Shown piece by piece: positions 1 through 5,611 of a stretch of DNA of 5,611 nucleotides; within the stretch, counting starts at the first letter, position 1; every line of letters begins with the position of its first letter. The notes beneath the pieces are model-generated. The model did no database searches, was not told the DNA's origin, and saw nothing but the letters and a program-made list of their open reading frames with translations. The stretch lies in contig DCFV01000018.1 in the NCBI GenBank assembly GCA_002314435.1, positions 46,863-52,473 on the forward strand. Direction: 5' to 3'. The position numbers were made by a program, and so were the translations under genes. Source of the stretch: Acidobacteriaceae bacterium UBA1795 (GTDB taxonomy: Bacteria > Acidobacteriota > Terriglobia > Terriglobales > Acidobacteriaceae).

Positions 1-983
1 GCCACCGTGTTCTTGTCGAAGAGGAACGCGCGCTCTTCAGCCGTGTACACAAGGTCCGATGCGACAGAGAAGTTCTGCTCCAGTTGCTCATATGTCGTGA
101 ATCCGGGAATCGCTGTCGTAATCGACTTATGGTTCAGTGCCCATTTCAGCAGCGCCGTCTGGCTGGCGGGTGTCAGAGGCTTGCCCAGCTTCGGATCAGG
201 ACGCATGCGGCCGCCCGCCTGGGTCTTCATCGCCACTATGCCAATGCCCTTGCCGGCCGCTTCGTCGATCGCCTTCCGCAGTACTTCGTCATCGGCCAGC
301 GTGTAGTTGAACGCAATCAGCACCACGTCGTAGACACCCAGCTTCATTGCCGTGCGCAGCGCCAGTTCCGGCTGATGCGATGAGACCCCGAGGAAGCGTG
401 CCTTGCCTTGCTTCTTCAGCTCAGCCATGGCCGCCAGCGCACCTTCAGAGCTGATGGCCGCTTCGGTATCGGCCGCGTGATTGTAGAGGATGTCCACATG
501 ATCCATCTGCAGCCGTTGCAGGCTGCCCGCAAACACTTCGAGGAAGTTCGCCTTGATTTCTGCGGTGCTGTAAGTCTTCGGCGGATCCTGCCCAGGCCCG
601 CGACCAAAGCCGGGCGGCAACACTTTGGTGGAAATGATCACGTTGTCGCGAACGCCCATCTCCTTGATCATGTTGCCCACCATCTGCTCGTTGCGGCCCT
701 GCTGGTAGTGGGCCGCCGTATCAAAATGACGAATCCCAAGATCGTAACTGCGGCGAATCAGCCCCGGCACGTCCGCGTTCATCACGCCCATGCTCACCAC
801 CGGCAGCGTAACGCCCGTCTTGCCCAGGGGGCGGCGAATGATTTCTCTGCCGCTCGAAAGAGCGTCAGTTCCCACCGTCTGCCCCAGAAGATAATCGGCG
901 CCTCCCAGCAACTGCGAGGCAGCCAGCATCGCAGCAGGCTTTGCAATAAACTCTCTACGATTCCACGGACGAACTTCCTTCAT
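1..983 (-). CDS. Tat-signal aldo/keto reductase (3' end outside window)
   Basis: NADPH-dependent aldo/keto reductase family member, with 327 residues visible and no stop before the window edge. The four catalytic positions of the family are readable: Asp88 and Tyr93 in FDTAAHYQQGRNE, Lys120 in IISTKV and His169 in DILYNHA. A late AIPGFTTYEQLEQNF segment (about 291-305) matches the usual C-terminal cofactor-binding region. The N-terminus MKEVRPWNRREFIAKPAAMLAAS carries a twin-arginine motif (RREFIAK) followed by a mildly hydrophobic Ala/Leu stretch, so export by the Tat system, perhaps with bound cofactor, is likely. The start at 983 is supported by a strong Shine-Dalgarno sequence (AGGGGAGG) 5 nt upstream. 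It lies 50 nt downstream of the DUF6599-like gene on the same strand, probably in one operon. Related Tat-signal reductases often carry a cysteine-rich 4Fe-4S motif at the C-terminus; that part would lie beyond position 1 and cannot be seen. Family assignment is firm; substrate is unknown. Confidence 0.93.
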   Translation of the reverse strand, partial: MKEVRPWNRREFIAKPAAMLAASQLLGGADYLLGQTVGTDALSSGREIIRRPLGKTGVTLPVVSMGVMNADVPGLIRRSYDLGIRHFDTAAHYQQGRNEQMVGNMIKEMGVRDNVIISTKVLPPGFGRGPGQDPPKTYSTAEIKANFLEVFAGSLQRLQMDHVDILYNHAADTEAAISSEGALAAMAELKKQGKARFLGVSSHQPELALRTAMKLGVYDVVLIAFNYTLADDEVLRKAIDEAAGKGIGIVAMKTQAGGRMRPDPKLGKPLTPASQTALLKWALNHKSITTAIPGFTTYEQLEQNFSVASDLVYTAEERAFLFDKNTV

Positions 984-988
984 GGCAT

Positions 989-996
989 CCTCCCCT
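989..996 (-). promoter_or_regulatory. Strong ribosome binding site of the aldo/keto reductase
   Basis: On the minus strand this reads AGGGGAGG, a near-perfect Shine-Dalgarno sequence ending 5 nt before the ATG at 983. It fixes the start of the Tat-signal form of the reductase and is clearly stronger than the sites in front of the DUF6599-like gene and the porin. Confidence 0.75.
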
Positions 997-1033
997 GTCA
1001 CCTCAAGCAGACTCGGAAACTGCGAAGCGAACC

Positions 1034-1933
1034 CTACTGCAGCCCTTTGGTCAGCTCGTTCAACAATGCTCCCGCCTCGCTGGTCGGACTCAGCAGCAAC
1101 ACAAGATAGCGTCCCCTCGTCAGCGCAAGCATCTCCCCTTCATAGCTGTTGCTTGCCCGCACCACGCCCTCGCCAATCTCCGCAGCGGGCTTCACGCTTC
1201 CCGTCTTCGCGAAATACTGCTCAAGCTGGGTCAGCCGATCGTGCGCATCCGCCTCATCACGCGCCAGAGTCACATACAGCTTGCTCTGCTTTGCGCCGAA
1301 ATCATACGCAGCCACATACGCCGGAGCCAGAAACGAGTGCCCCAGCGGCTCATTCGGCATGTACTGTTCGGAATGCGGTTTGCGCCCCGTCTTGGGCAGT
1401 GCCGTCAACAGTGCAGGCAGCCCCGGATTGCTTCCAATCTTCTTTGCGAAGGCCTCCGCAAGAGGCACCGAGACTGTTTCGGCGCCTTCACCAAATGCCG
1501 CAATCTTCACGTAGTACCGGTCCTCAAGGAAGTTGAGGATTCCCTGGTTCTGGTACGCTTCCGCCCCGATTGCAAGATAGTGGCTTTCGTCCGCGCGCTC
1601 GGCTGCGTACATGCCAAAGGCCGTATCCGGCGTTCCCATGTCGAACACATCCACCGTAATGTCGATATTCTGAGCGCGCATGTCTAGATGCATCAGCAGG
1701 CGCGTGCCGTAGAGCAGAAAGATGTCCGCTCCGCCGTCCATGTACTGGTAGAGATTGTCAGGAGTAAAGAAGGTCGGATCTCCGCGCTGCGCAACTCCCT
1801 GCGGAAGCGCATCGGGAATCAGCTTCACCAGTTCCTTGCGATCCGGCTCCTGCGCCGCACCGCGCAATGGAGCCAAAGCGCACAAACTTGCAAGCGCTAT
1901 CATTGGGGCTGCGAAAATCCAGCGAGTCTTCAT
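1034..1933 (-). CDS. Secreted DUF6599-like protein of unknown function
   Basis: A 299-residue protein starting MKTRWIFAAPMIALASLC, a typical Sec signal peptide (positive n-region, hydrophobic core at about 5-22) with likely cleavage near GAA-QEP (about 27-28). The mature part contains NLYQYMDGGADIFLLYG (about 60-76) and ITVDVFDMGTPDTAFGMYAAER (about 92-113), which I recognise as the pattern of DUF6599 proteins (a Y-x-Y-hydrophobic-[ND]-G-[GA]-A-[DE] element, then a TVD(V/I)-(F/Y)-DMG-TP element). No enzyme motif or metal site is evident and no membrane anchor follows the signal, so a soluble periplasmic protein is inferred. The frame is open to an earlier ATG at 1981, which would add 16 Arg-rich residues; that ATG has GGAG only 2 nt away. 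I prefer 1933 because it gives a canonical signal peptide, though its own ribosome site (GGGA) is weak. The reductase gene follows after 50 nt and is probably co-transcribed. The biochemical role is unknown. Confidence 0.85.
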   Translation of the reverse strand: MKTRWIFAAPMIALASLCALAPLRGAAQEPDRKELVKLIPDALPQGVAQRGDPTFFTPDNLYQYMDGGADIFLLYGTRLLMHLDMRAQNIDITVDVFDMGTPDTAFGMYAAERADESHYLAIGAEAYQNQGILNFLEDRYYVKIAAFGEGAETVSVPLAEAFAKKIGSNPGLPALLTALPKTGRKPHSEQYMPNEPLGHSFLAPAYVAAYDFGAKQSKLYVTLARDEADAHDRLTQLEQYFAKTGSVKPAAEIGEGVVRASNSYEGEMLALTRGRYLVLLLSPTSEAGALLNELTKGLQ

Positions 1934-2249
1934 GGACCATTCCCGGAAGCGTCGCAAAACACGGCGCGTTCCTTCCGGCATTGCTCCACCACAAGAGTGA
2001 GAGTCGATAGAACTATACGCTCTTCGGCGCGCTGATTGATGTCACAATCCTGTCGAGTTCTTGCCTATTTCTGCGCTTCTCCAGGCGCTCTCCGCCACGC
2101 AACTTCGTCATCGCCACAATACCGCTGGCGCGTGATCGGCTCGGGCATTCGCCTTTGGTATCCTCTTCCATAACACCAATCCAAATTCGGAAATCTCCGG
2201 CGCTTCGCCTCCGCGCACCGGCCGGTTTTCGCTCGGGTCCAGAAGAAAA
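1934..2249. other. Divergent intergenic region between the DUF6599-like and porin genes
   Basis: About 316 bases separate the two divergent starts, so promoters for both transcription units should lie here. On the minus strand there is a TATAGT hexamer at 2017-2012, about 80 nt before the preferred DUF6599-like start, but no good -35 element at 16-18 nt spacing. On the plus strand I see no convincing sigma-70 promoter. A perfect 10-base palindrome, ACCGGCCGGT, sits at 2217-2226 just before the porin; it could be an operator half or chance in GC-rich DNA. No small gene or RNA could be supported here. Confidence 0.45.
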
Positions 2250-3590
2250 TTGACATTCGATCGATTTCATAACGCAGTTCTTTGTCTGTGTCTCTCCACT
2301 CTTTGCACCGCCCTTCCGAGTCAAGCGGGCGCAGAGAACCCGCGCTCTGATGCAGCGCAAGAGCGCGACCACCCGCGCACGCGCTCCATCGAGGACCTGA
2401 ACCTGAAGGGCGCCGCCGCCGACAACCCGCCCTTTACCGACACAATCCTTGGCGTTGATTCCCCTTTTCGGCGCAGCCTCCTGCGCCACGGCCTCCTCTT
2501 TCGCACCGGCGCCAATGGCGCCTATATCCAGAACACCCTCGACGCCCCCGTGCCCGCTGATGAGCAAACCTATACCAGCCAGCGTCCCTTCGGCAGTTAC
2601 TCCGTCAACCCGGTTCTGACCGCGGACCTCCGTCAGCTCGGCCTCTGGGGAACGCAGCTGAACATCAACGGCCAAATACAGCAGTCCAGTTGGAGCCCCG
2701 CTCAACCCACGGCCGCAACCATCAGCAACCTTTACCTCTACAAGGAGCTTGGCGAAGACCGTGCCGAGTTGAAGCTCGGCTATCTCACCACCGACTTCCA
2801 GTTCATCGGCCTGCAGGTCGGCGGGCAGGTTGCCTCGGGCGCACAGGGAGTCTACGCCGTTCTGCCTTACGAGGTCGGACTCTCCTACTCGCCTCTTCCC
2901 GCCCCCGCCATCACGCTGAAGTATCGCTGGAACACCGGCCTCTATCTCAAGGGGGCGGCGCAGCGCGCAGCCGAGCCCGGCTCGGAAGCAGCCGCGTTAA
3001 AACGCGACGCCGTGGGAGTCCGTTTCCTGCCCCACGGCGACAAGCTGCTCCTCATCGGCGAAGCGGGCGTCAAGCGTCCAGCAGCCGCGGGAAAGCTCAG
3101 CGCATGGTACCGGGCCGGATACATCGCCAACAACACGCCCTACACCAGCCTGCGCACCGGCCTCAAGAAGAGCGGCAACTACTGCGGCTATCTGCTTGCC
3201 GACCGCCAGGTCTGGCAACCGCAGGCCTCGAACCCGGGACGCGGCGTCTATGTCGGCGGCTCTGCAATGGTCGTTCCCGCCGACCTCGACATCTACCGCC
3301 TCTACTACGAAGCGCGCGCCTACTACGCCGCACCGTTCCGCACCCGGCCTGCCGATTTCGCTTCGGTCGTTGCTTCCTATACTGCCATCAGCCAGGACTA
3401 TCTCCGCAGCGTGGCCGCCGCCGGAGGCACCTACTCGCGCGCCTCGGACTCGGTCACCGGCAGCTACACCGTGCACCTCGCGCGCGGCACCTATCTAGGA
3501 CTCGGCCTCAGCTACGTCAACGGCCCATCCGTCACCCCCAAGGTTCCTTCCGCGCTCACCTTCACCGCGCAAACCAGCGTGTTCTTCTAA
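2250..3590 (+). CDS. OprB-family carbohydrate-type outer-membrane porin
   Basis: A 446-residue beta-barrel porin. The N-terminus MTFDRFHNAVLCLCLSTLCTALPSQAGAEN is a Sec signal peptide with likely cleavage after PSQA or QAGA (about 26-28). OprB-like landmarks appear in order: GLLFRTGANGAYIQNT near the start of the barrel (about 81-96), AELKLGYLTTDFQF (172-185, compare the AELKLGR-x-x-x-x-DF type element of OprB), LSAWYRAGYIANNTPYTS (283-300), GNYCGYLLADRQVW (309-322), a GVYVGGSAMVVPADLDIYRLYYEARAYYAAPFRTRPADFASVVASYT block (332-378) and a final strand ending in SVFF. The terminal Phe is the usual signal for barrel assembly by BAM. OprB porins passively admit sugars; the actual solute here is unknown. 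The start appears to be TTG at 2250, with only a weak purine-rich AGAAGA before it and no in-frame ATG nearby, so the exact start is less sure than the gene. It stands alone on the plus strand, divergent from the DUF6599-like gene and convergent with the sulfur-transport operon. Confidence 0.85.
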   Translation: MTFDRFHNAVLCLCLSTLCTALPSQAGAENPRSDAAQERDHPRTRSIEDLNLKGAAADNPPFTDTILGVDSPFRRSLLRHGLLFRTGANGAYIQNTLDAPVPADEQTYTSQRPFGSYSVNPVLTADLRQLGLWGTQLNINGQIQQSSWSPAQPTAATISNLYLYKELGEDRAELKLGYLTTDFQFIGLQVGGQVASGAQGVYAVLPYEVGLSYSPLPAPAITLKYRWNTGLYLKGAAQRAAEPGSEAAALKRDAVGVRFLPHGDKLLLIGEAGVKRPAAAGKLSAWYRAGYIANNTPYTSLRTGLKKSGNYCGYLLADRQVWQPQASNPGRGVYVGGSAMVVPADLDIYRLYYEARAYYAAPFRTRPADFASVVASYTAISQDYLRSVAAAGGTYSRASDSVTGSYTVHLARGTYLGLGLSYVNGPSVTPKVPSALTFTAQTSVFF

Positions 3591-3841
3591 CTCGCCTGGT
3601 TTCCCTGGCCTCACTCTCTATATCTGGGAGAACCAACTGCCCAGTCCCGAGCCTGTTGAACCATTTTGATTGCCAGCCTTCGGTCCACTGCTCTGAGCCT
3701 TTCGGGGTTGGCATTTGTCGAAACACATACCTTCCAATGCTCAATTCCTGGCCTGCACCTTCCTGGACTCCGTTCACGTTCTTCTGGAACTGAGAGCCAG
3801 GGGGCTGCTCACACCAAGCGAGTGGATAGCGTTGCGAGCGG
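3591..3841. other. Convergent intergenic region without a recognisable gene
   Basis: This stretch between the end of the porin and the terminator of the opposing operon looks less GC-rich than the porin gene. Frames are open on both strands (for example minus-strand 3930-3562 and plus-strand 3666-3977), but their translations resemble no family I know, lack good ribosome sites, and overlap either the end of the porin or the terminator. A small inverted repeat (CTGGG at 3624-3628 and CCCAG at 3640-3644) has an 11-nt loop and no T-run, so it is a poor terminator for the porin. I treat the region as non-coding. Confidence 0.4.
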
Positions 3842-3862
3842 AAAATCGCGTCAGGCGACGCG
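3842..3862 (-). terminator. Probable Rho-independent terminator of the FadL-YeeE-DUF6691 operon
   Basis: Read on the minus strand, CGCGTC - GCCT - GACGCG forms a perfect 6-bp GC-rich stem with a 4-base loop, followed by ATTTTCC. It lies about 110 nt after the stop of the DUF6691-type gene and before the convergent porin. The U-run is short (four), so termination may be partial. On the plus strand the stem is not followed by T residues, so it would serve only the minus-strand operon. Confidence 0.5.
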
Positions 3863-3973
3863 GAGTTCGAAGGCTGTGACGGCCCCACCGTCGAGAACAG
3901 CAGTGAAGGATGGCACGATTTTTGCAGCAACCCTTCGGGCCAGCGCCATCCGCTCGCGTAGCGTGATCAGGCC

Positions 3974-4468
3974 CTAATGCGGCAACCTTGGCCGCAGCCA
4001 CCCGTAGACCCAGGTTCCTGCAAGTGCGCTTACCAGCGCTGCAATCATGACGTAAACACCGTTGCCAATCAGAGCAACCACGGGGCCAGGGCAAGCGCCC
4101 GTCAAAGCCCAACCCAGTCCAAAGATGGTGCCGCCGGCCGCGTACTGAATCCCGCTTCCCAGAGGCTTCGGAGAAACTGAGATGAGTTCGCCCGACGCTG
4201 ACTTAAGTTTTAGAAACTTGATCAGTGCCAACGAAACCGATGCGGTCGTGACTGCGGAACCAATAATCCCATACATGCGGAACGACTGGAATCGAAACAT
4301 TTCCTGGATGCGAAACCAGGAGAGCACTTCCGACCTTGTGAGTACGAAACCGAAAGCGATGCCCAGCAACAGAAACACCGGTAGAAACACCGTCCGGACC
4401 TCCGACGAATCCGTGCCTTCGGACCCGCAGCCTTGAAATTGCGAGAGTGTCGCCTGTGTCATCGTCAT
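3974..4468 (-). CDS. DUF6691-type YeeE/YedE second-half membrane protein
   Basis: A 164-residue inner-membrane protein forming the second half of a split YeeE/YedE sulfur transporter. After a soluble N-terminal stretch of about 25 residues (with Cys14 in FQGCGSEG) come hydrophobic segments at about 27-43, 66-86, 109-121 plus 127-133, and 138-157. The key motif is GLGWALTGACPGP (117-129), whose Cys126 matches the conserved cysteine in this half of the family. In the characterised relative TsuA, conserved cysteines line the thiosulfate path; that role is inferred here. The chosen ATG at 4468 overlaps the stop of the preceding gene (ATGA), which suggests translational coupling; a second ATG two codons later (4462) is an alternative. 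The in-frame open stretch upstream of 4468 is only a shadow of the preceding gene. The stop is TAG at 3976-3974. Confidence 0.88.
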   Translation of the reverse strand: MTMTQATLSQFQGCGSEGTDSSEVRTVFLPVFLLLGIAFGFVLTRSEVLSWFRIQEMFRFQSFRMYGIIGSAVTTASVSLALIKFLKLKSASGELISVSPKPLGSGIQYAAGGTIFGLGWALTGACPGPVVALIGNGVYVMIAALVSALAGTWVYGWLRPRLPH

Positions 4469-5025
4469 CCCATCAGAAACGGTAGAATAAAGTAGGTTGT
4501 TGCCAGGCCGCCGGCGAAGAAACCCAGGACCGCAATCAGTGAGGGCAATTGAAAGTTCGCCAGTCCGCTGATGGCATGTCCTGACGTGCAACCAGCTGCA
4601 TAGGCCGTTCCAAATCCAACGAGGAGTCCGCCCACGACCACAGAAACAAAGCCACGCACCGTCAGCAGAGCGTGCCAGCTGAACAGCTCGCGCGGTGCCA
4701 CGCCGGTGAAATCGTGGATGCCCAACCGCGTCAGCGACGCCCTGGTTTCTATAGAGATCGCAACTCCCTGCGCTCCGAAGAAGTGCGCGGACAGGAATCC
4801 GCCAATCAACACTCCCACCAGGAACACCAGGTTCCACAATCCTGCGCGACGCCAGTTATAGCGGAAATACTCCACCCTGCCCGGCGCTATCGCCGCGCAC
4901 AGATGACTGAAGCTGCCCGAAATGCCGAATACCTTGTTCCCCGCAATCAACAATGCGGGAACGAATAATCCAATGAGTGGACCTGCGATGTACCACGGCC
5001 ACTCTCTGCCTAACCAGGCTGTCAT
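4465..5025 (-). CDS. YeeE/YedE-family sulfur-transport half-protein
   Basis: A 186-residue inner-membrane protein, about half the length of a full YeeE/YedE (TsuA-like) transporter. Hydrophobic segments lie at about 10-29, 63-83, 118-145 and 161-184. Two conserved cysteine motifs are visible: FGISGSFSHLCAA (33-45, Cys43) and GCTSGHAISGL (145-155, Cys146), the latter being the hallmark of this half of the family. The family moves thiosulfate or other reduced sulfur species into the cell; the exact substrate is inferred, not shown. The start at 5025 has an AGGGAG ribosome site 9 nt upstream. The stop overlaps the start of the DUF6691-type gene by 4 nt, and the two products probably assemble into one channel carrying both motifs. 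The FadL-type gene ends 35 nt upstream on the same strand, giving a three-gene operon. No rhodanese, ArsR-type repressor or persulfide dioxygenase, which often accompany such pairs, is visible here. Confidence 0.92.
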   Translation of the reverse strand: MTAWLGREWPWYIAGPLIGLFVPALLIAGNKVFGISGSFSHLCAAIAPGRVEYFRYNWRRAGLWNLVFLVGVLIGGFLSAHFFGAQGVAISIETRASLTRLGIHDFTGVAPRELFSWHALLTVRGFVSVVVGGLLVGFGTAYAAGCTSGHAISGLANFQLPSLIAVLGFFAGGLATTYFILPFLMG

Positions 5026-5034
5026 TCTGCTTTA

Positions 5035-5040
5035 CTCCCT
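5035..5040 (-). promoter_or_regulatory. Ribosome binding site of the YeeE/YedE gene
   Basis: AGGGAG on the minus strand, 9 nt before the ATG at 5025. It shows that this gene is independently initiated despite lying only 35 nt after the FadL-type stop, and it supports the chosen start. Confidence 0.65.
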
Positions 5041-5060
5041 TTTGTACCGTCCCGGGCGGT

Positions 5061-5611
5061 CTACTTCTTGCCCTTGTTCCATGCAAAGCTCACCTGAAAA
5101 GAATCCTGGCTCATGCGCAAGTCCGCATTCCCGCCGCCGTTGGCTGGAGCAATCGAGTTCACACCATGAACAGTGTTATCGAAGGCATGCACGTAGGCGA
5201 AGTTGAGCTCTTTTCCGCCCTTCAGTCCCCAGGTGGCCCCTGCATGTAGATGATCCTGGGTGACCGCAGGAGCCAAAAGGTTGAAGAACGTCTGCGAGCT
5301 GTCGAAGGGCAATCCAGAATGGTTGTACCCTCCGCGCAGCGTCAAGGCCGGATTCACATCGTAGGTGAGTCCCGCCTTCACCACATTCACATCGTGCCAT
5401 CCGAACCCCGGACCGTTGTCCGATCCAAGCAGAGCCTGGTTCGCGCTGGAGTTGGCGATTGACTTCACCTGGCCATAGAGGATGCGCTCTTCATCGAACA
5501 GCACAGTGGCCTTGGAGCCGACCTTCACCGCCGCGCCGACGGCAAAATTCGCCGGAATATCGAACTTGCCTCCCTCCGCAAACAATCCCTTGTAGCGGTC
5601 AAAAGCACTGG
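5061..5611 (-). CDS. OmpP1/FadL-family outer-membrane channel (5' part outside window)
   Basis: The C-terminal 182 residues of a FadL-type beta-barrel; the frame is open to the right edge, so the signal peptide and N-terminal plug lie outside. Recognisable family elements, in order, are SAFDRYKGLFAEGGKFDIPANFAVGAAVKV, then a DEERILYGQVKSI strand, an LTYDVNPALTLRGGYNHSGLPFDSSQTFFNLLAPAVTQDHLHAGATW block and KELNFAYVHAFDNTVHG. These correspond to the late barrel strands of OmpP1/FadL/TodX proteins, which admit long-chain fatty acids and other hydrophobic compounds through the outer membrane. A TTG at 5585 is not the true start, because the family pattern continues upstream of it. The protein ends in SFAWNKGKK, so the last aromatic residue is followed by a short basic tail rather than being terminal as in most barrels. 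It is the first visible gene of the operon with the split YeeE/YedE pair, 35 nt away. The substrate is unknown; hydrophobic or sulfur-containing molecules are possible. Confidence 0.87.
   Translation of the reverse strand, partial: SAFDRYKGLFAEGGKFDIPANFAVGAAVKVGSKATVLFDEERILYGQVKSIANSSANQALLGSDNGPGFGWHDVNVVKAGLTYDVNPALTLRGGYNHSGLPFDSSQTFFNLLAPAVTQDHLHAGATWGLKGGKELNFAYVHAFDNTVHGVNSIAPANGGGNADLRMSQDSFQVSFAWNKGKK

Noticed and set aside
408..1109. Long plus-strand open frame (233 codons) opposite the aldo/keto reductase
   Set aside because: His/Arg-rich translation with no family resemblance; it lies antisense to a gene with complete catalytic motifs.
982..1687. Several plus-strand open frames opposite the DUF6599-like gene
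   Set aside because: Low-complexity Ser/Pro/Arg-rich or Arg-rich translations, overlapping each other and antisense to a gene with a clear signal peptide and family motifs.
2250..2330. Lipoprotein signal in the Cys-rich N-terminus of the porin
   Set aside because: The three cysteines in AVLCLCLSTLC do not fit a lipobox (no [LVI]-[AST]-[GAS]-C), so an ordinary cleaved signal peptide is more likely.
2013..2705. Minus-strand open frame of 230 codons opposite the start of the porin
   Set aside because: Gly/Ala/Arg-rich composition typical of the reverse strand of a GC-rich gene; no signal or domain, no supporting ribosome site.
3624..3644. CTGGG/CCCAG inverted repeat as terminator of the porin
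   Set aside because: Only 5 bp with an 11-nt loop and no T-run on the plus strand.
2690..3793. Plus-strand open frame of 367 codons in another frame of the porin
   Set aside because: Extreme Arg/His/Ser/Pro content, no domain, and it overlaps most of a well-supported barrel protein.
4469..4837. Extended N-terminus of the DUF6691-type protein in the open frame upstream of its ATG
   Set aside because: It would lie in a shadow frame of the YeeE/YedE gene, with Arg-rich non-membrane composition; the ATGA overlap start gives a protein of normal family length.
5047..5061. ACCG/CGGT hairpin between the FadL-type and YeeE/YedE genes as a terminator
   Set aside because: Only 4 bp before a mismatch, and no U-run follows on the minus strand; it does not break the operon.

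Overview
This window looks like chromosomal DNA of moderately high G+C from a Gram-negative (diderm) bacterium. Two outer-membrane beta-barrel proteins (an OprB-type porin and an OmpP1/FadL-type channel) and a Tat-type secreted oxidoreductase require an outer membrane and periplasm. The combination of a DUF6599-type protein, a Tat-signal aldo/keto reductase and a split YeeE/YedE pair reminds me of Acidobacteriota (Terriglobia). That placement is inference from memory of the families; I see no taxonomic marker such as rRNA.

Layout. (1) Positions 1-1933, minus strand: a secreted DUF6599-like protein followed after 50 nt by a Tat-signal aldo/keto reductase that runs off the left edge. They look like one transcription unit read right to left. 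(2) Positions 1934-2249: an intergenic region between divergent genes, which must hold promoters for both sides, although I found only a weak -10-like hexamer. (3) Positions 2250-3590, plus strand: an OprB-like porin that appears to start at TTG. (4) Positions 3591-3973: a convergent intergenic region with a probable terminator hairpin serving the minus-strand operon. (5) Positions 3974-5611, minus strand: an operon of an OmpP1/FadL-type channel (its 5' part lies off the right edge), a YeeE/YedE half-transporter with a GCTSGH motif, and a DUF6691-type second half with a GACPGP motif. The two halves overlap by 4 nt (ATGA).

How the genes may work together. The two YeeE/YedE halves probably assemble into one inner-membrane sulfur-compound channel related to the thiosulfate transporter TsuA. 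The FadL-like barrel, encoded just upstream, could provide the outer-membrane step for the same or a related compound. The DUF6599 protein and the Tat-signal reductase are probably both outside the cytoplasm and may act in one periplasmic redox process, but their substrates are unknown. The porin between the two units is probably a separate gene for uptake of small solutes, most likely sugars.

I see no tRNA, rRNA, CRISPR array, insertion sequence or integrase. The strongest candidates for something under-described are the FadL + split YeeE/YedE operon and the DUF6599 + Tat-reductase pair. Neither can be proven novel from sequence alone.
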